DNA of 64,000 nucleotides from Bifidobacterium simiiventris (GCF_019331715.1 NZ_JAHBBG010000011.1:25602-89601); one strand, 5' to 3'. Positions 25,262 through 34,705 are shown, counted from the stretch's first letter. Notes: generated from the sequence alone by a model not told the origin. Numbers and translations: made by a program.

Positions 25262-27436
25262 TCAGCGCCAGACGGTGACGGACTGGTTCGGGCGGAACTC
25301 AGCGAGCGGCCCGCGCGAGGACTGCGCCGCACGCGCATCCCCCACAAGATCCGTGTCGAAGACGAACGGGTTGCCGTCCGCATGCTCGAAGCGCTCCTCC
25401 ACGATGCGCGGCTCGCCGAGGTCGGCGGTGCGCACGATCGCACCGGTGCCGAACACGGCGGTATCATCCGCGGCAGCCGCATCATCATCGGCCCGCACGG
25501 TCAGTCGCACCGACCGATCGGCACCATCCTGCGCGACGTCAACCGCAAACGAACCGTCACGCACGATCGCACCGGTCTCGCCGAGCAGCGCCCGCGCACC
25601 GCCGACGTACGTGTTGTCGCGCGCGAACACCGGCTGCGGCACCTCGCGGAACGCCTCCTCATCGCCGTTGCCGACCGTCGCGTTCGCCCAGTGCTCGTAC
25701 TCGGCAAGCGTCGCCGGACGCTCGCCGCGCTCCCCCAGCACGCGCGGCAGATCCTTCGCGGCCTGCAGGTTGTACGCGCGCGTGCCGTGGCCTTCCGCCA
25801 GCCAACCGGTCTGTTCGTCGGCGTCGGCGGGCGTGCCGGCGGCCTTCACGAACAGGTTGTTGACGAACCGGTCGTCGCCGCCGTAGACGAACGCGGAACC
25901 GGCCGGCGCGGTGGTGTGCGGGAAATGGTACGGCGTGGAGCGGTCCATGACGCGGCCGAGCCGGATCGTGCCGGCGATGAGGTTGTTCACGTACGCGCCG
26001 CCGTCGGAGATGATGTCGAGGCTGATTGGCGAGGCGAGTACGTTGTTGCTGACCGTGTACGGGCCGTGGCTGACTTCGACCATGATGTCGCGCGTGTTCG
26101 CCCAGAACACGTTGCGGTCGATGTGCGTGCCCTGCGTCTGCCAGTCGAGCCACATGCCGAGCGTGCAGTCGTGGATGTTGTTGTTCGCGATGACCGTGTC
26201 GACCGCGGCGTGGAACTTGATGCCGCCGATCTCATGGCCCCAGAACTCGCGGCGCGTGGCAACGTTGTAGATCTCGTTGTGCTCGATGCGGCTGAACGCG
26301 CAGCCCATATGGCCGACGACGCCGGTCTGGCCGCAATCGTGGATGCGGTTGCCCCGCACGAGATGACCGCCGACGACGCCCTTGGCCCAGCCGAAGCGCA
26401 GAGCCTTGAACACGGCCTCCATCTGGTACTGGTAACCGGACTTGCGGCGGGTGCGCGTGCAGTCGTTGTCTCCGGTGGAGACTTCCTTGCCGAGCGCGAC
26501 GGCGGAGCACTTCGCGTCGTGGATGTGGTTGTTCTCGATGATCCAGCCGCGCGACCAGTGCGTGTTGATCATGCCGACCTGATCGGCGGTGGGCGGGGCC
26601 CACGGGGTGGCGGCCTGGGCGATTTCGAAGCCGCGCACGGTGATGTAGTTGGTCTGCGGGCGCGACGGGGCGAAGCAGGTTTCGCGCACGTTGATTTCGG
26701 TGAGGGACTCGTTCGGATCCGCATCGTGGAAGTTGGCCCAGATGGTAGTGGTGCCGGTGTGCGAGTCGCCGGTGACTTCGGCGTACCAGACGAGCGTAGT
26801 GAGACTCGGGTTGCCGGCGGCAGTGTCGGCGACCGGGCCGTTGCGCCACGCGCCGCAGTCGAAACCGACCGTGCGCGGACGCGGATGGGCGACTTCCTCG
26901 CGGCTGAACGCCTCGTAGAGCGCACGACCGTCGAGATAGACGCAGCCGAGGTGGCAGGCGGGCGACTTGGGGGTGCCGGACTCGGACACGGCGGAGGCCT
27001 GTGCGGCGGCGGACGCTTCCAGCGCGAGCTTGTCGTGCCCTTCGCGAACGGCGCGGGCGTGCGAGCTGGCGTCGATCACCCAGTCGCCGAACACCGTGCG
27101 CACGTACGGATTGAACGCGCCGAACATGGCGTTCGGCAGCACAGCCTTCCACACGGCGCCGTCCGCGGATTCTTCGACGCGTTCCCATGTGTCGACGCGT
27201 TCGGAACCCTTGATGACGGGATGCTCGCCGTCGGCCGCGCGGTAGACGATGCGATGCTCCGCGCTTTCACCGCCATATTGTGGGTCGACGGATTCGCGGT
27301 AGACGCCGTCGTGCACGACGATCTCGTCGCCGGCGCGGGCGATGGCGGCGGCTTCGTTGATGGTATGGAACGGATGGGCTTCGGTGCCGTCTGCGCCGGC
27401 GGCGGGCGCGGATGCAGAAACGTGGTATGCGGTCAT
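25262..27436 (-). CDS. GH120 beta-xylosidase (beta-helix)
   Basis: A 724-residue intracellular enzyme built mainly of a right-handed parallel beta-helix, shown by repeated N-N-x-I-H-D-C type turns (IIENNHIHDAKCSAV, LVRGNRIHDCGQTGVVG, VIANNNIHDCTLGMW). Asp431 in MWLDWQTQG and Glu454 in MVEVSHGP are 23 residues apart, the same spacing as the nucleophile and acid/base (Asp382, Glu405) known for the GH120 xylosidase XylC. That makes the family assignment strong. A C-terminal beta domain follows from about residue 600. The enzyme should release xylose from imported xylo-oligosaccharides. The perfect palindrome TATTCAAACGTTTGAATA lies 43-60 bp before the start, and a LacI gene lies directly upstream on the same strand. 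Confidence 0.85.
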   Translation of the reverse strand: MTAYHVSASAPAAGADGTEAHPFHTINEAAAIARAGDEIVVHDGVYRESVDPQYGGESAEHRIVYRAADGEHPVIKGSERVDTWERVEESADGAVWKAVLPNAMFGAFNPYVRTVFGDWVIDASSHARAVREGHDKLALEASAAAQASAVSESGTPKSPACHLGCVYLDGRALYEAFSREEVAHPRPRTVGFDCGAWRNGPVADTAAGNPSLTTLVWYAEVTGDSHTGTTTIWANFHDADPNESLTEINVRETCFAPSRPQTNYITVRGFEIAQAATPWAPPTADQVGMINTHWSRGWIIENNHIHDAKCSAVALGKEVSTGDNDCTRTRRKSGYQYQMEAVFKALRFGWAKGVVGGHLVRGNRIHDCGQTGVVGHMGCAFSRIEHNEIYNVATRREFWGHEIGGIKFHAAVDTVIANNNIHDCTLGMWLDWQTQGTHIDRNVFWANTRDIMVEVSHGPYTVSNNVLASPISLDIISDGGAYVNNLIAGTIRLGRVMDRSTPYHFPHTTAPAGSAFVYGGDDRFVNNLFVKAAGTPADADEQTGWLAEGHGTRAYNLQAAKDLPRVLGERGERPATLAEYEHWANATVGNGDEEAFREVPQPVFARDNTYVGGARALLGETGAIVRDGSFAVDVAQDGADRSVRLTVRADDDAAAADDTAVFGTGAIVRTADLGEPRIVEERFEHADGNPFVFDTDLVGDARAAQSSRGPLAEFRPNQSVTVWR

Positions 27437-27478
27437 GACACTCCTCCTCGTTGTGGGGCCTTGTTCGTCATCATTGTA

Positions 27479-27496
27479 TATTCAAACGTTTGAATA
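27479..27496. promoter_or_regulatory. LacI operator TATTCAAACGTTTGAATA before GH120
   Basis: A perfect 18-bp palindrome with the central CG typical of LacI-family sites, located between the stop of the LacI gene at 27588 and the GH120 start at 27436. Confidence 0.8.
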
Positions 27497-27587
27497 ACAC
27501 GCCGCACAGTCCTGCTTTCATTCCAAACCAGTAATGCGCAACCTAGGGCAGGTCAATTCGTCCGATCGACAGATGCGGCCGGCGATA

Positions 27588-28670
27588 TCATCGTTCGGCG
27601 CTGCCACGCGCAACGATACGATAGGCGAGCATACGCGTGCGCGGAGCCGCGGAAGCCACCGGCACATCGCCCATCGTCCGGCCGCCCCCAGCCGCGATCC
27701 GCTCCGCCAGCATGTCCAGACAGACAGACGCGACCTCGGCGGTATCGATCAGCACGCTCGACAGCCCGGGATTGGTGTATCGTCCGTCCTCCACGCCGTC
27801 GAAGCCCATCACCATCACATCGTCGGGCACGCGCACGCCGGCATCGGTCAACGCCCTCAGCACGCCGATCGCCACCGTGTCCGCCATACAGAACACCGCG
27901 TCGAACCCAAGTGAATCGACGCCTGCACCGCCATCGGCCAGAATCCGCGCCATCGTGTCATATCCGGACTGCCGGGTCCAACCACACGGCACCACATCAC
28001 CCGGCCCGTACGGCAGTCCGGCTTCGGCCAGCGCCTCGCACGCACCCCGCAGACGCAGTTCGGCACTGTTCGCGGCTTTCGCCAGCGCACCCGCAGTGCG
28101 GTACACCGTACCGAGAATGAGCACGCGCCGCGCACCGGCCGCAACGAGATGCCGCACCGCCGCCTTCGCGCCATCAACACACGGGGTGAACACGCAATCG
28201 GCCCGCCCTTCGAGTCCGAATCCGTCGAGCACGACCGTGGGATGGCCATGCGCGGACGCGAGCGCGGACACCGTGTCATGGCTCGGCCAGCACACGATCG
28301 TGCCGTCGCAGATCTGCGCGCTGGCGCTGCCGAGCATCTCGCGCTCGTAGTCGGCGGACATGCGCGTCTGCTGGGTGATGAGCTGGTAGCCGCGCCGGTA
28401 TGCCTCGTCGGAGAGGGTGGCGGCGAGCGCGGCCGGGAAGATCATGTCGAGATCGGCGACGGACAGGCCGATGATTCCGGTGCGGCCCGAGCTGAGCTGG
28501 CGCGCAGCAAGGTTCGGCCGATAGCCGAGTTCGGCGGCCGCCTTGCGCACGCGTTCGGCGGTTTCCGGCTTGACGATCGGTTTGCCTCCGACCGTTTTGT
28601 CGCGCAGCGTGTTCGACGCGGTCATGCGCGATACGCCGGCGCGGGCCGCTACATCATCGAGTGTGACCAT
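27588..28670 (-). CDS. LacI-family regulator of GH120
   Basis: A 360-residue repressor with a GGAGG site before the ATG at 28670. The helix-turn-helix is TLDDVAARAGVSRMTASNTL, followed by an unusually Lys/Gly-rich turn (DKTVGGKPIVKPE), the hinge PNLAARQLSSGRTG, and an intact effector domain (FCMADTVAIGVLRAL, then MGFDGVEDG). It is upstream of GH120 on the same strand, 151 bp apart. The palindrome lies between the two, so GH120 can be expressed from its own repressible promoter. The protein most likely senses xylose or a xylo-oligosaccharide, which is inference from the partner enzyme. Confidence 0.88.
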   Translation of the reverse strand: MVTLDDVAARAGVSRMTASNTLRDKTVGGKPIVKPETAERVRKAAAELGYRPNLAARQLSSGRTGIIGLSVADLDMIFPAALAATLSDEAYRRGYQLITQQTRMSADYEREMLGSASAQICDGTIVCWPSHDTVSALASAHGHPTVVLDGFGLEGRADCVFTPCVDGAKAAVRHLVAAGARRVLILGTVYRTAGALAKAANSAELRLRGACEALAEAGLPYGPGDVVPCGWTRQSGYDTMARILADGGAGVDSLGFDAVFCMADTVAIGVLRALTDAGVRVPDDVMVMGFDGVEDGRYTNPGLSSVLIDTAEVASVCLDMLAERIAAGGGRTMGDVPVASAAPRTRMLAYRIVARGSAER

Positions 28671-28858
28671 CCGTACCTCCGCGTCTTATCGTAGCCGACC
28701 GGCAGCGCGAATGACCGTCCGCGACCGCCGTCCGGTTCCGGCGAAATATCGTCGCGTTTCACCGAACGACAGTTTGGAACGGTAGCCAGCCAAACCGATC
28801 GACGAGATCGGCCAGCCGAACGAATCGGCAGAATCAGTCAGACCGACTCAGCGAGTTC

Positions 28859-28930
28859 CGGTCAGATTGATCTGACCGATAGTCGACCAGCCAGATCGGA
28901 CTGATCAAGCCGACCGATCAGATCAGTCCG
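28859..28930. terminator. Two hairpins after GH31
   Basis: CGGTCAGAT-TG-ATCTGACCG (28859-28878) is a perfect 9-bp hairpin. CGGACTGATC (28897-28906) pairs with GATCAGTCCG (28921-28930), the latter overlapping the last codons of GH31. The whole gap to the LacI gene is rich in GACCGAT-like short repeats. Confidence 0.55.
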
Positions 28931-31128
28931 GCAAGCCCGTGATCGCGACCGTTACGGGCGAATGCCGGCACGACGTCGAGCGGCGCGTCGACGGTGATCG
29001 TCTGGCCGCCGGCAAACGTCTCGCCGGTGTGCAGATTCGTCCACGTCGTCAGTTCGGCGGGCGCATCACCAGCCGCACCGGCCCCCGGCAGATACACCTC
29101 CCTCGAGCGCGCGCCCGGCTCGGTCACCGGCGCGACCAGGATATCCGGCCCGAACAGGTACTCGTCGGCAACGTTCGCAGCCGCCTCCTCGCCCGGGAAC
29201 TCGTAGAACAGGCCGCGCACCAGCGGCTGTCCTGATTCGTGCGCCGCCGCGAACAGCTCTCGCGTATACGGGCGCATCGCCTCACGCAGCCGGATGTACT
29301 TGACCATCGTCTTCTCGACCTCCGGGCCGAAGCTCCACGGCTCGTTGTCGTCGCCGGTATGCACGTGGGTGATCTGGTTGCCGCGCTGGTCGAGCACCTG
29401 GTGGTTGCGCGGACCGCGGTCGCCGTGGTTGCGCATGACCGGCAGGAACGTGGAGAACTGGCACCAGCGCACGAACAGCTCCTTGAACGCGTCGGTGGTG
29501 ATGTCGGAGCCGGCGAAGCCGCCCATGTCGGTGGTGAACCACGGGATGCCGGCCGCGCCCATGTGGATCGCGCAGGTGATCTGCGCCTTGAGGTCGTCGA
29601 ACGTGGAGTGCACGTCGCCCGACCACACGAGCGCGCCGTAGCGCTGGGCGCCAGCCCATGCGGCGCGCGACAGGTTCACCGTGTCGTTTTCGCGGCCGAT
29701 CGACAGCTGGCCCTCGTAGAAGGTCTGGTTGTACTTCTGCGGGTACAGGTTGCCGATCTTGCCGACCGGGCCGGCGTTGAAGATGTAGTGCGCGTAGTCG
29801 TAGTCGCCGCCCCACTCGGGTTCGGCCTCGTCGAGCCAGAACGCGTCCACGCCGAGGTCGGTGTAGTGTTCCTTGACCTTGCCCCACACGAAGGCGCGCG
29901 CGTCCGGGTTGGTGGCGTCGAAGAACTGGCTGTCGCGCGGCCACCACATGCCCACGTCCTTGCCGGTACGGGTCTTGGCAAGGAAGTTGCGATGGCGCAT
30001 CTCCTCGTAGTTTTCGGATTTGAGGTCGATCTGCGGCCAGATCGAGACCATGAGCTTGATGCCCATCCGGTGCAGTTCGTCGGTCATGGCCTTGACGTCG
30101 GGCCAGAATTCCTCGTCGAAACGGAAGTCGCCCATGAGCGGCCAGTGGAAGAAGTCGATGACGATCAGGTCGATCGGGATGCCGCGCTTCTTGAAGCCGC
30201 GCGCCACGTCGAGCAGCTGCTCCTGGTTCCAGTAGCGCAACTTGCACTGCCAGAATCCGAGGCCCCATTCGGGCATGACGGGCGCGTGGCCGGTCGCGTC
30301 GGCGTACTGCGATTCGATCTGCGCGGGCGTGCGGCCGGCGGTGATCCAGTAGTCGATCTGATCGCAGTAGTCGGCCTGCCATTCGGTGCGGTTGGCCGCG
30401 AAGGTGACGCGGCCGATGGCCGGGTTGTGCCACAGGAATCCGTAGCCGGCGGAGGAGATGACGAACGGGACGGAGCACTGCGAGTTGCGGTGCGCGAGTT
30501 CGAGCGTGGAGCCCTTGAGATCGAGGACGTTCTGCTGGTATTCGCCCATGCCGTACAGGTGTTCGCCGGCCGGCGGTTCGAAGCTGGCGACCGGGGCCTC
30601 CGCGCCGGATTCGAGCGGATTGTGCTTGCGGGCGCGCAGGCGCAGGGCGCCGCCGTCGGAGGATTCCTTGAGGAGCGTCTTGCCGGTGTGCGTGTCGATG
30701 AAGGTGAGACGCATCTGGTCTTTGGCCCAGCCGATGATCTCGAGTTTGACCGCGATCTCGCCGTTGACGAGCGCGGCGGCCTGGTCGCCGACCGCGATAC
30801 TCGGCTTGGGTGCGTCAGCCGGCGGCGCGAGGAGCGCCCAGTCGGTGTCGAGCGGGTGCTGCATGAGGCGGGAGCGCACGCGCACGCTGTTCGTGCCCCA
30901 CGCGTCGACGCGCACGTATTCGCCGTCGCTGGTCCATTCGATCGCGGTGCCGGTCGGGTCGACCGTGAAGACCTGCGCGGCGATGTCGTTATGCTGGTTG
31001 GACGACGCGGCCGAGTTTTCGACGCTGACGTCGGTTGCATTGCCGTTCGTTGCGCCTGCGAGCCGATCCGCGATTTCGTGTGCCGGTTTGCCGGCGATGG
31101 CGAACTGATCGTGCGAAGTGTTACCCAT
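28918..31128 (-). CDS. GH31 alpha-xylosidase-type enzyme
   Basis: A 736-residue cytoplasmic alpha-glycosidase. The start at 31128 has an AAGGAAG site. Family 31 features are the N-terminal beta domain with GEHLYGMGEYQQN, a TIM barrel with the nucleophile Asp433 in AFWLDEAEPEWGGDYD, the acid/base Asp505 in LVWSGDVHSTF, then WFTTDMGGFAGSD and FSTFLPVMRNHGDRGPR. A WLDEAEPE-type nucleophile region is usual for alpha-xylosidases that trim xyloglucan, so that activity is favoured over alpha-glucosidase. The first 45 residues are a variable tail. A perfect ATTGTAGCGCTACAAT operator lies 51 bp upstream, linking its control to GH27 and the LacI at 16226, 15 kb away. Confidence 0.85.
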   Translation of the reverse strand: MGNTSHDQFAIAGKPAHEIADRLAGATNGNATDVSVENSAASSNQHNDIAAQVFTVDPTGTAIEWTSDGEYVRVDAWGTNSVRVRSRLMQHPLDTDWALLAPPADAPKPSIAVGDQAAALVNGEIAVKLEIIGWAKDQMRLTFIDTHTGKTLLKESSDGGALRLRARKHNPLESGAEAPVASFEPPAGEHLYGMGEYQQNVLDLKGSTLELAHRNSQCSVPFVISSAGYGFLWHNPAIGRVTFAANRTEWQADYCDQIDYWITAGRTPAQIESQYADATGHAPVMPEWGLGFWQCKLRYWNQEQLLDVARGFKKRGIPIDLIVIDFFHWPLMGDFRFDEEFWPDVKAMTDELHRMGIKLMVSIWPQIDLKSENYEEMRHRNFLAKTRTGKDVGMWWPRDSQFFDATNPDARAFVWGKVKEHYTDLGVDAFWLDEAEPEWGGDYDYAHYIFNAGPVGKIGNLYPQKYNQTFYEGQLSIGRENDTVNLSRAAWAGAQRYGALVWSGDVHSTFDDLKAQITCAIHMGAAGIPWFTTDMGGFAGSDITTDAFKELFVRWCQFSTFLPVMRNHGDRGPRNHQVLDQRGNQITHVHTGDDNEPWSFGPEVEKTMVKYIRLREAMRPYTRELFAAAHESGQPLVRGLFYEFPGEEAAANVADEYLFGPDILVAPVTEPGARSREVYLPGAGAAGDAPAELTTWTNLHTGETFAGGQTITVDAPLDVVPAFARNGRDHGLAGLI

Positions 31129-31178
31129 GACTGCTTCCTTGCTGATGATTGACGGATACAACATCACTGACGATCATT

Positions 31179-31194
31179 ATTGTAGCGCTACAAT
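31179..31194. promoter_or_regulatory. LacI operator ATTGTAGCGCTACAAT before GH31
   Basis: A perfect 16-bp palindrome, 51 bp before the start codon. The same site with one changed pair lies before GH27 (16069-16084). Confidence 0.8.
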
Positions 31195-31240
31195 TACGCG
31201 ACACGCCACGTAACAAGACATCATACGAATGACGACATAG

Positions 31241-31356
31241 TGCTCTGTCGGACTTAATGTGATGGGCTTGACGCTCCCTCAGCCGGCTTTGCCGACAGCT
31301 CCCTCAGCCGAGAAAGCCAAGAACAGAGAACGCATCAAGTCAAGTCCGACAGAGCA
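31241..31356. repeat. MITE-like element with 15-bp terminal inverted repeats
   Basis: TGCTCTGTCGGACTT (31241-31255) and AAGTCCGACAGAGCA (31342-31356) are perfect inverted repeats. The interior has CTCCCTCAGCCGGCTTTGCC and AGCTCCCTCAGCCGAGAAAG hairpins. Related, more decayed copies are at 5060-5160 and 43530-43617. Confidence 0.8.
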
Positions 31357-31381
31357 ATAGGCATACAGACCAATGGAATCG

Positions 31382-31430
31382 TCCGGTCATGCGATGGCGC
31401 TGAGCCATCACAATTCATCGCACGACCGGA
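31382..31430. terminator. Hairpin after GH78
   Basis: TCCGGTCATGCGATG pairs with CATCGCACGACCGGA with one mismatch. It lies 23 bp beyond the GH78 stop. Confidence 0.6.
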
Positions 31431-31453
31431 TACATAGTCAGTTCGCGATCAGC

Positions 31454-34400
31454 TCAGCCGACGAGGCGGTGCCGGCCGGGCGCGAGGTCGCGGTACGCGG
31501 CGGTCGGCAGGATCACGTTGGCGCGGGTGCGCGACGGGACGGTCAGGTCGAGCTCGATCGCGCCATCCGCAGCCCCTTCCCTCACTCGATACGAAACGCG
31601 AATGTCGCCGGCCGGAGTCGGCATGGTCGCACTCGCCGCGAGAACGGCTCCCGGCTGCGGCGCGACCTCAAACCGTCGGTATCCCGGCTCAAGCGGACGC
31701 ACGCCCATCAGACCCTCCGGCAGCAGGAACGCCGGCGACGCGGCCCACGGATGCGAATACGTGGTGTTCGGCTTGCGCGCCACATCCCACGCCTCCATCG
31801 TGCCGCCCGCGTTCTGCGCGATCATGTACGCCCACGAATGCGCGTTGCGACGGTCGGCGATCATCGCGGTCGCGGCCGCGGCGGCATCGGGCGCACCCGA
31901 ACCATACAGTCCAAGCAGATACGGCGCGGCCGTATACACGCTGCACGCCATGCCGCGCGAGCGCAGGAACGCAACGACCCGAGCCGCCCGCTCGACCGGT
32001 ACGTCGGCGAACGCCAAAGCAAACGCGGACGCATGCAGCGACGCATGATCGATCGGCGTGAACCGACGACTACCGGCCACGAATGCAGCCGGCTTGCCGG
32101 CGACGCAGTCAGACCCGGCCACCGTATGATCGTGGCCGACGCCCGTCACACCGGCATCGCCAACCACCGACACATCGGCATCCGCCGATGCCCCGTCATC
32201 CGCGACCACCGTCAGCCCGTCCACATACGCGCCGCGATCCGCGTCGTACAGCCGCTCATGAATCGACGCGCGCATACGCGACGCCACGGCCGCGAACCGT
32301 TCCGCGTCATCATCACGCCCGACGGCCCGCGCGAGATCGGCCATATCGGCGTATGCACGCGAGGCCAGCGCGTTGACGACCGTGTTGCCCTCACCGAACC
32401 GGAATCCGTCGCGCTCGGACGGCGGCCAGTCCACGAGATCGCCGTCGGTCTTGCTCGACTCGCCCGGCTCCTTGACGATCAGCCCGGTCGCCGCGTCGAG
32501 ATACCGGTCGGGCAGCAGCGCGAGCAGGCCGCCGTACTGGTCGGCGATCTGCGCGGTCGAACCGCTGCGCATCCACGAATCATGCACGGCGAGCACGAGG
32601 TACAGCGGCCATTCGGTGGGCCAGGTGCGGTTCGCGATGAGGTAGTCGATCGTATACGCGCCGAGCGCGGGGGCCGCGTCGAGCGTGAGGTGCGCGCGCT
32701 GTTGGAGCCATGCGTCGGCTTCGTAGGCGGCTCGTTCGCGGGTCCATGAATCGGCGTAGATGTTGCCGTTCAGCGCTTCGATCGTGTGTGCGCACAGCTG
32801 CCAGACCCGGTTCAGCGCAGGGTCGGATGAGCGGAACATGCCCGGATAGCCGTCGGTCGAGCCGTCCAGCGACGGATAGACGAGCGTCGCGGCGGACAGT
32901 GAGGGGATGATTTCGGACTGGCGGTCGGCGGCGATATCTCCGACGGCCGATGCGCGGTCCATGCTGGTGCCAACGTTCGCGGACTTGCTGCGTTCCGTAT
33001 TACTGGTGTCACTATCGCTATCACCGATGGCATCGCCGCCGAGCAGGATCTCCTCGATCGCGGCTGCGCGCTCGTCCAGTCCGGTGGGCGACGGCGTATC
33101 CCACGACGACGGCGCGGCCGGCGGTTGGGCGACACTGATCTCGACGTAGCGGAAGACGCGCAGACCCCACGTTTCAAGCGGGCCGCAGCCGGGCGTGACG
33201 TGCCAATGATCCTCGTATACGTTGCCTGCGGAGAGGCGGAATTTCACCGATCCGTCGGGGTTGAGCACCTCGCCGTAGCGGACGGTGACGTCGACCGGAC
33301 GGCGCGGGTGCAGGTTGAGTCGGATGCCGCCCATGCGCGCGCTGCCGAAGTCGACGATGACACTAAGAACCTGGGCGTCGGCATCGGACGTATCCGCCGC
33401 ATCGGCCGGGTCGCAGATCGCCGCATCGTCGGGATCGCCGGGTTTCACGGGACGTTCCACGCGCAGCAACGATGCCGGCCGCACGTAACGCACGGCGAGT
33501 TTGTCGGTCGGCGTGGCCAGCAGTTCGGTGAACTGCGGCTTGACGGCCACGGGAAGCCAACCGCCGCATTCGGGTTCGCCGGCGTCGCCATGTGCCGTCG
33601 CGTCTTCGCAATAGCATGTGCAGGACTGCCTGCGCCCGGTATCGACATCGGGGTCGGACAGATATTGCGGATACGCATCACCGCGCAGATTTTCGGCCGG
33701 GGCCTCAAAATACTGCGTGCCAATCGACGCGCTGGGCGGGTAGACGGCCGACGGGTCGGCGAGCGCGCGCCAGGTCATACCGTGCGCGCCGGATACGCCG
33801 GTGCCGTAATGTTCGATGGAGCCGTCCGCATAGCAGACGTCGAGTTGGGCGATGAACCGGCGGTCGTCCATCGTGTAGGCGACGACACCGATCGCGTTCG
33901 TGCAGCCCGGACGCAGCAGATTGGTGACGTCGTAGCCGTCGTAGCGGGCTTCGTCGTGAATCGGGAAGGTCGGGCCGACGCCGACGAAGCGGCCGTTGAG
34001 CCACATCCGATAGACGAACTGGCGTGCGGGACGGGTGGATGCGGCGGTCGCGTTAAGCGTCGCCCAGCGGATCGGCTTGTCGGGCAATGTCACGACGCCG
34101 CGCAGCAGCGCCCATCCGGCCGCATTGCCAAGATCGCGGTCATGGAGACCGGCCGCGTCATCATCATGGTCGACCGGATCATCCACGCCATCGCAACCGG
34201 CTGCATCATCGGCCTCTCCATCGCGGCCAAGCGAATCATCCGCACGGTCATTCCGATCGAACGCACCATCCCCGTTGTCATTTCGACCGAGCGCAGCGAG
34301 TGGAGAAATCTTCTTGTCTCCGGCTTCCGGTCCCCAAATCGGCTCGGCCGCCCACTCGCGCCCCGCGCCGGTGCCGAACGTGGTCGGCTCAACCCAGCCG

Positions 34401-34705
34401 CCAACCTCGTCGTCCGCGTACTTCCAGCGCAGCGATACCCAATACCGGCGCGACGGGCCCATATCGACGCCGTCCAGCGTCACGCCGCCCCACGCGTCGC
34501 CGTCGATCCAGCCGCAGTCCCACACCGTACCGCGTCCGGCGAGCGCATCCTCGCGAGTCTCGGCAACAGCCACCTGCACCGCGACCGGATCGCCGCCGTG
34601 CGCGGGATCGGCGGCCATCGCGTCGGCATCATCACGCCATCGCAGCACGGGCGCGACGCCGGGTTCGAGATCCACCGGGGCATGACGGTCGTTGATAAGC
34701 AACAT
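31454..34705 (-). CDS. GH78 alpha-L-rhamnosidase
   Basis: A 1083-residue intracellular rhamnosidase. The start at 34705 follows AAGGAGGAGTCC. N-terminal beta domains (APVLRWRDDADAM, YWVSLRWKYAD, RQFVYRMWLNGRFVGVGPT) are followed by the (alpha/alpha)6 domain with YADSWTRERAAYEADAW (Asp652, Glu657, Asp664 as likely catalytic acids), ANRTWPTEWPLY and GGTMEAWDVARKPNTTYSHPW. A C-terminal beta domain ends with RPLEPGYRRFEVAPQPG. Residues about 131-195 are a low-complexity Asp-rich insert that splits the loop between EPIWG and GWALLRG. Its first part is translated from a copy of the TGTCATTTCGACCGAGCG repeat. A second Asp/Ala/Gly-rich insert lies near residues 820-850. It should remove rhamnose from pectic or flavonoid-linked sugars. 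Confidence 0.88.
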   Translation of the reverse strand: MLLINDRHAPVDLEPGVAPVLRWRDDADAMAADPAHGGDPVAVQVAVAETREDALAGRGTVWDCGWIDGDAWGGVTLDGVDMGPSRRYWVSLRWKYADDEVGGWVEPTTFGTGAGREWAAEPIWGPEAGDKKISPLAALGRNDNGDGAFDRNDRADDSLGRDGEADDAAGCDGVDDPVDHDDDAAGLHDRDLGNAAGWALLRGVVTLPDKPIRWATLNATAASTRPARQFVYRMWLNGRFVGVGPTFPIHDEARYDGYDVTNLLRPGCTNAIGVVAYTMDDRRFIAQLDVCYADGSIEHYGTGVSGAHGMTWRALADPSAVYPPSASIGTQYFEAPAENLRGDAYPQYLSDPDVDTGRRQSCTCYCEDATAHGDAGEPECGGWLPVAVKPQFTELLATPTDKLAVRYVRPASLLRVERPVKPGDPDDAAICDPADAADTSDADAQVLSVIVDFGSARMGGIRLNLHPRRPVDVTVRYGEVLNPDGSVKFRLSAGNVYEDHWHVTPGCGPLETWGLRVFRYVEISVAQPPAAPSSWDTPSPTGLDERAAAIEEILLGGDAIGDSDSDTSNTERSKSANVGTSMDRASAVGDIAADRQSEIIPSLSAATLVYPSLDGSTDGYPGMFRSSDPALNRVWQLCAHTIEALNGNIYADSWTRERAAYEADAWLQQRAHLTLDAAPALGAYTIDYLIANRTWPTEWPLYLVLAVHDSWMRSGSTAQIADQYGGLLALLPDRYLDAATGLIVKEPGESSKTDGDLVDWPPSERDGFRFGEGNTVVNALASRAYADMADLARAVGRDDDAERFAAVASRMRASIHERLYDADRGAYVDGLTVVADDGASADADVSVVGDAGVTGVGHDHTVAGSDCVAGKPAAFVAGSRRFTPIDHASLHASAFALAFADVPVERAARVVAFLRSRGMACSVYTAAPYLLGLYGSGAPDAAAAATAMIADRRNAHSWAYMIAQNAGGTMEAWDVARKPNTTYSHPWAASPAFLLPEGLMGVRPLEPGYRRFEVAPQPGAVLAASATMPTPAGDIRVSYRVREGAADGAIELDLTVPSRTRANVILPTAAYRDLAPGRHRLVG
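34276..34313. repeat. TGTCATTTCGACCGAGCG repeat arm inside the GH78 gene
   Basis: The left arm and the GAGAAATCTTC segment of the dispersed repeat, read in-frame as KKISPLAALGRNDN (residues 131-144). The right arm is missing or decayed. Confidence 0.85.

Larger units (their letters stand above)
31129..31453. other. 325-bp intergenic region with operator, MITE-like element and hairpin
   Basis: From left to right: the GH31 promoter with its operator, an element with 15-bp terminal inverted repeats (31241-31356), and a hairpin (31382-31430) that probably ends the GH78 transcript. No gene is seen. Confidence 0.75.

Noticed and set aside
25382..27493. 703-codon open frame on the plus strand opposite GH120
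   Set aside because: High GC favours long antisense frames. The translated sequence is Arg/Val/Ala/Asp-rich without motifs, while the minus strand encodes a clear GH120 enzyme.
29239..31152. 637-codon open frame on the plus strand opposite GH31
   Set aside because: Shadow of the GH31 gene; no recognisable domain and no ribosome-binding site of note.
31454..34705. Frameshift in GH78 at the Asp-rich insert
   Set aside because: The frame is open through the insert and family motifs continue on both sides in the same frame.
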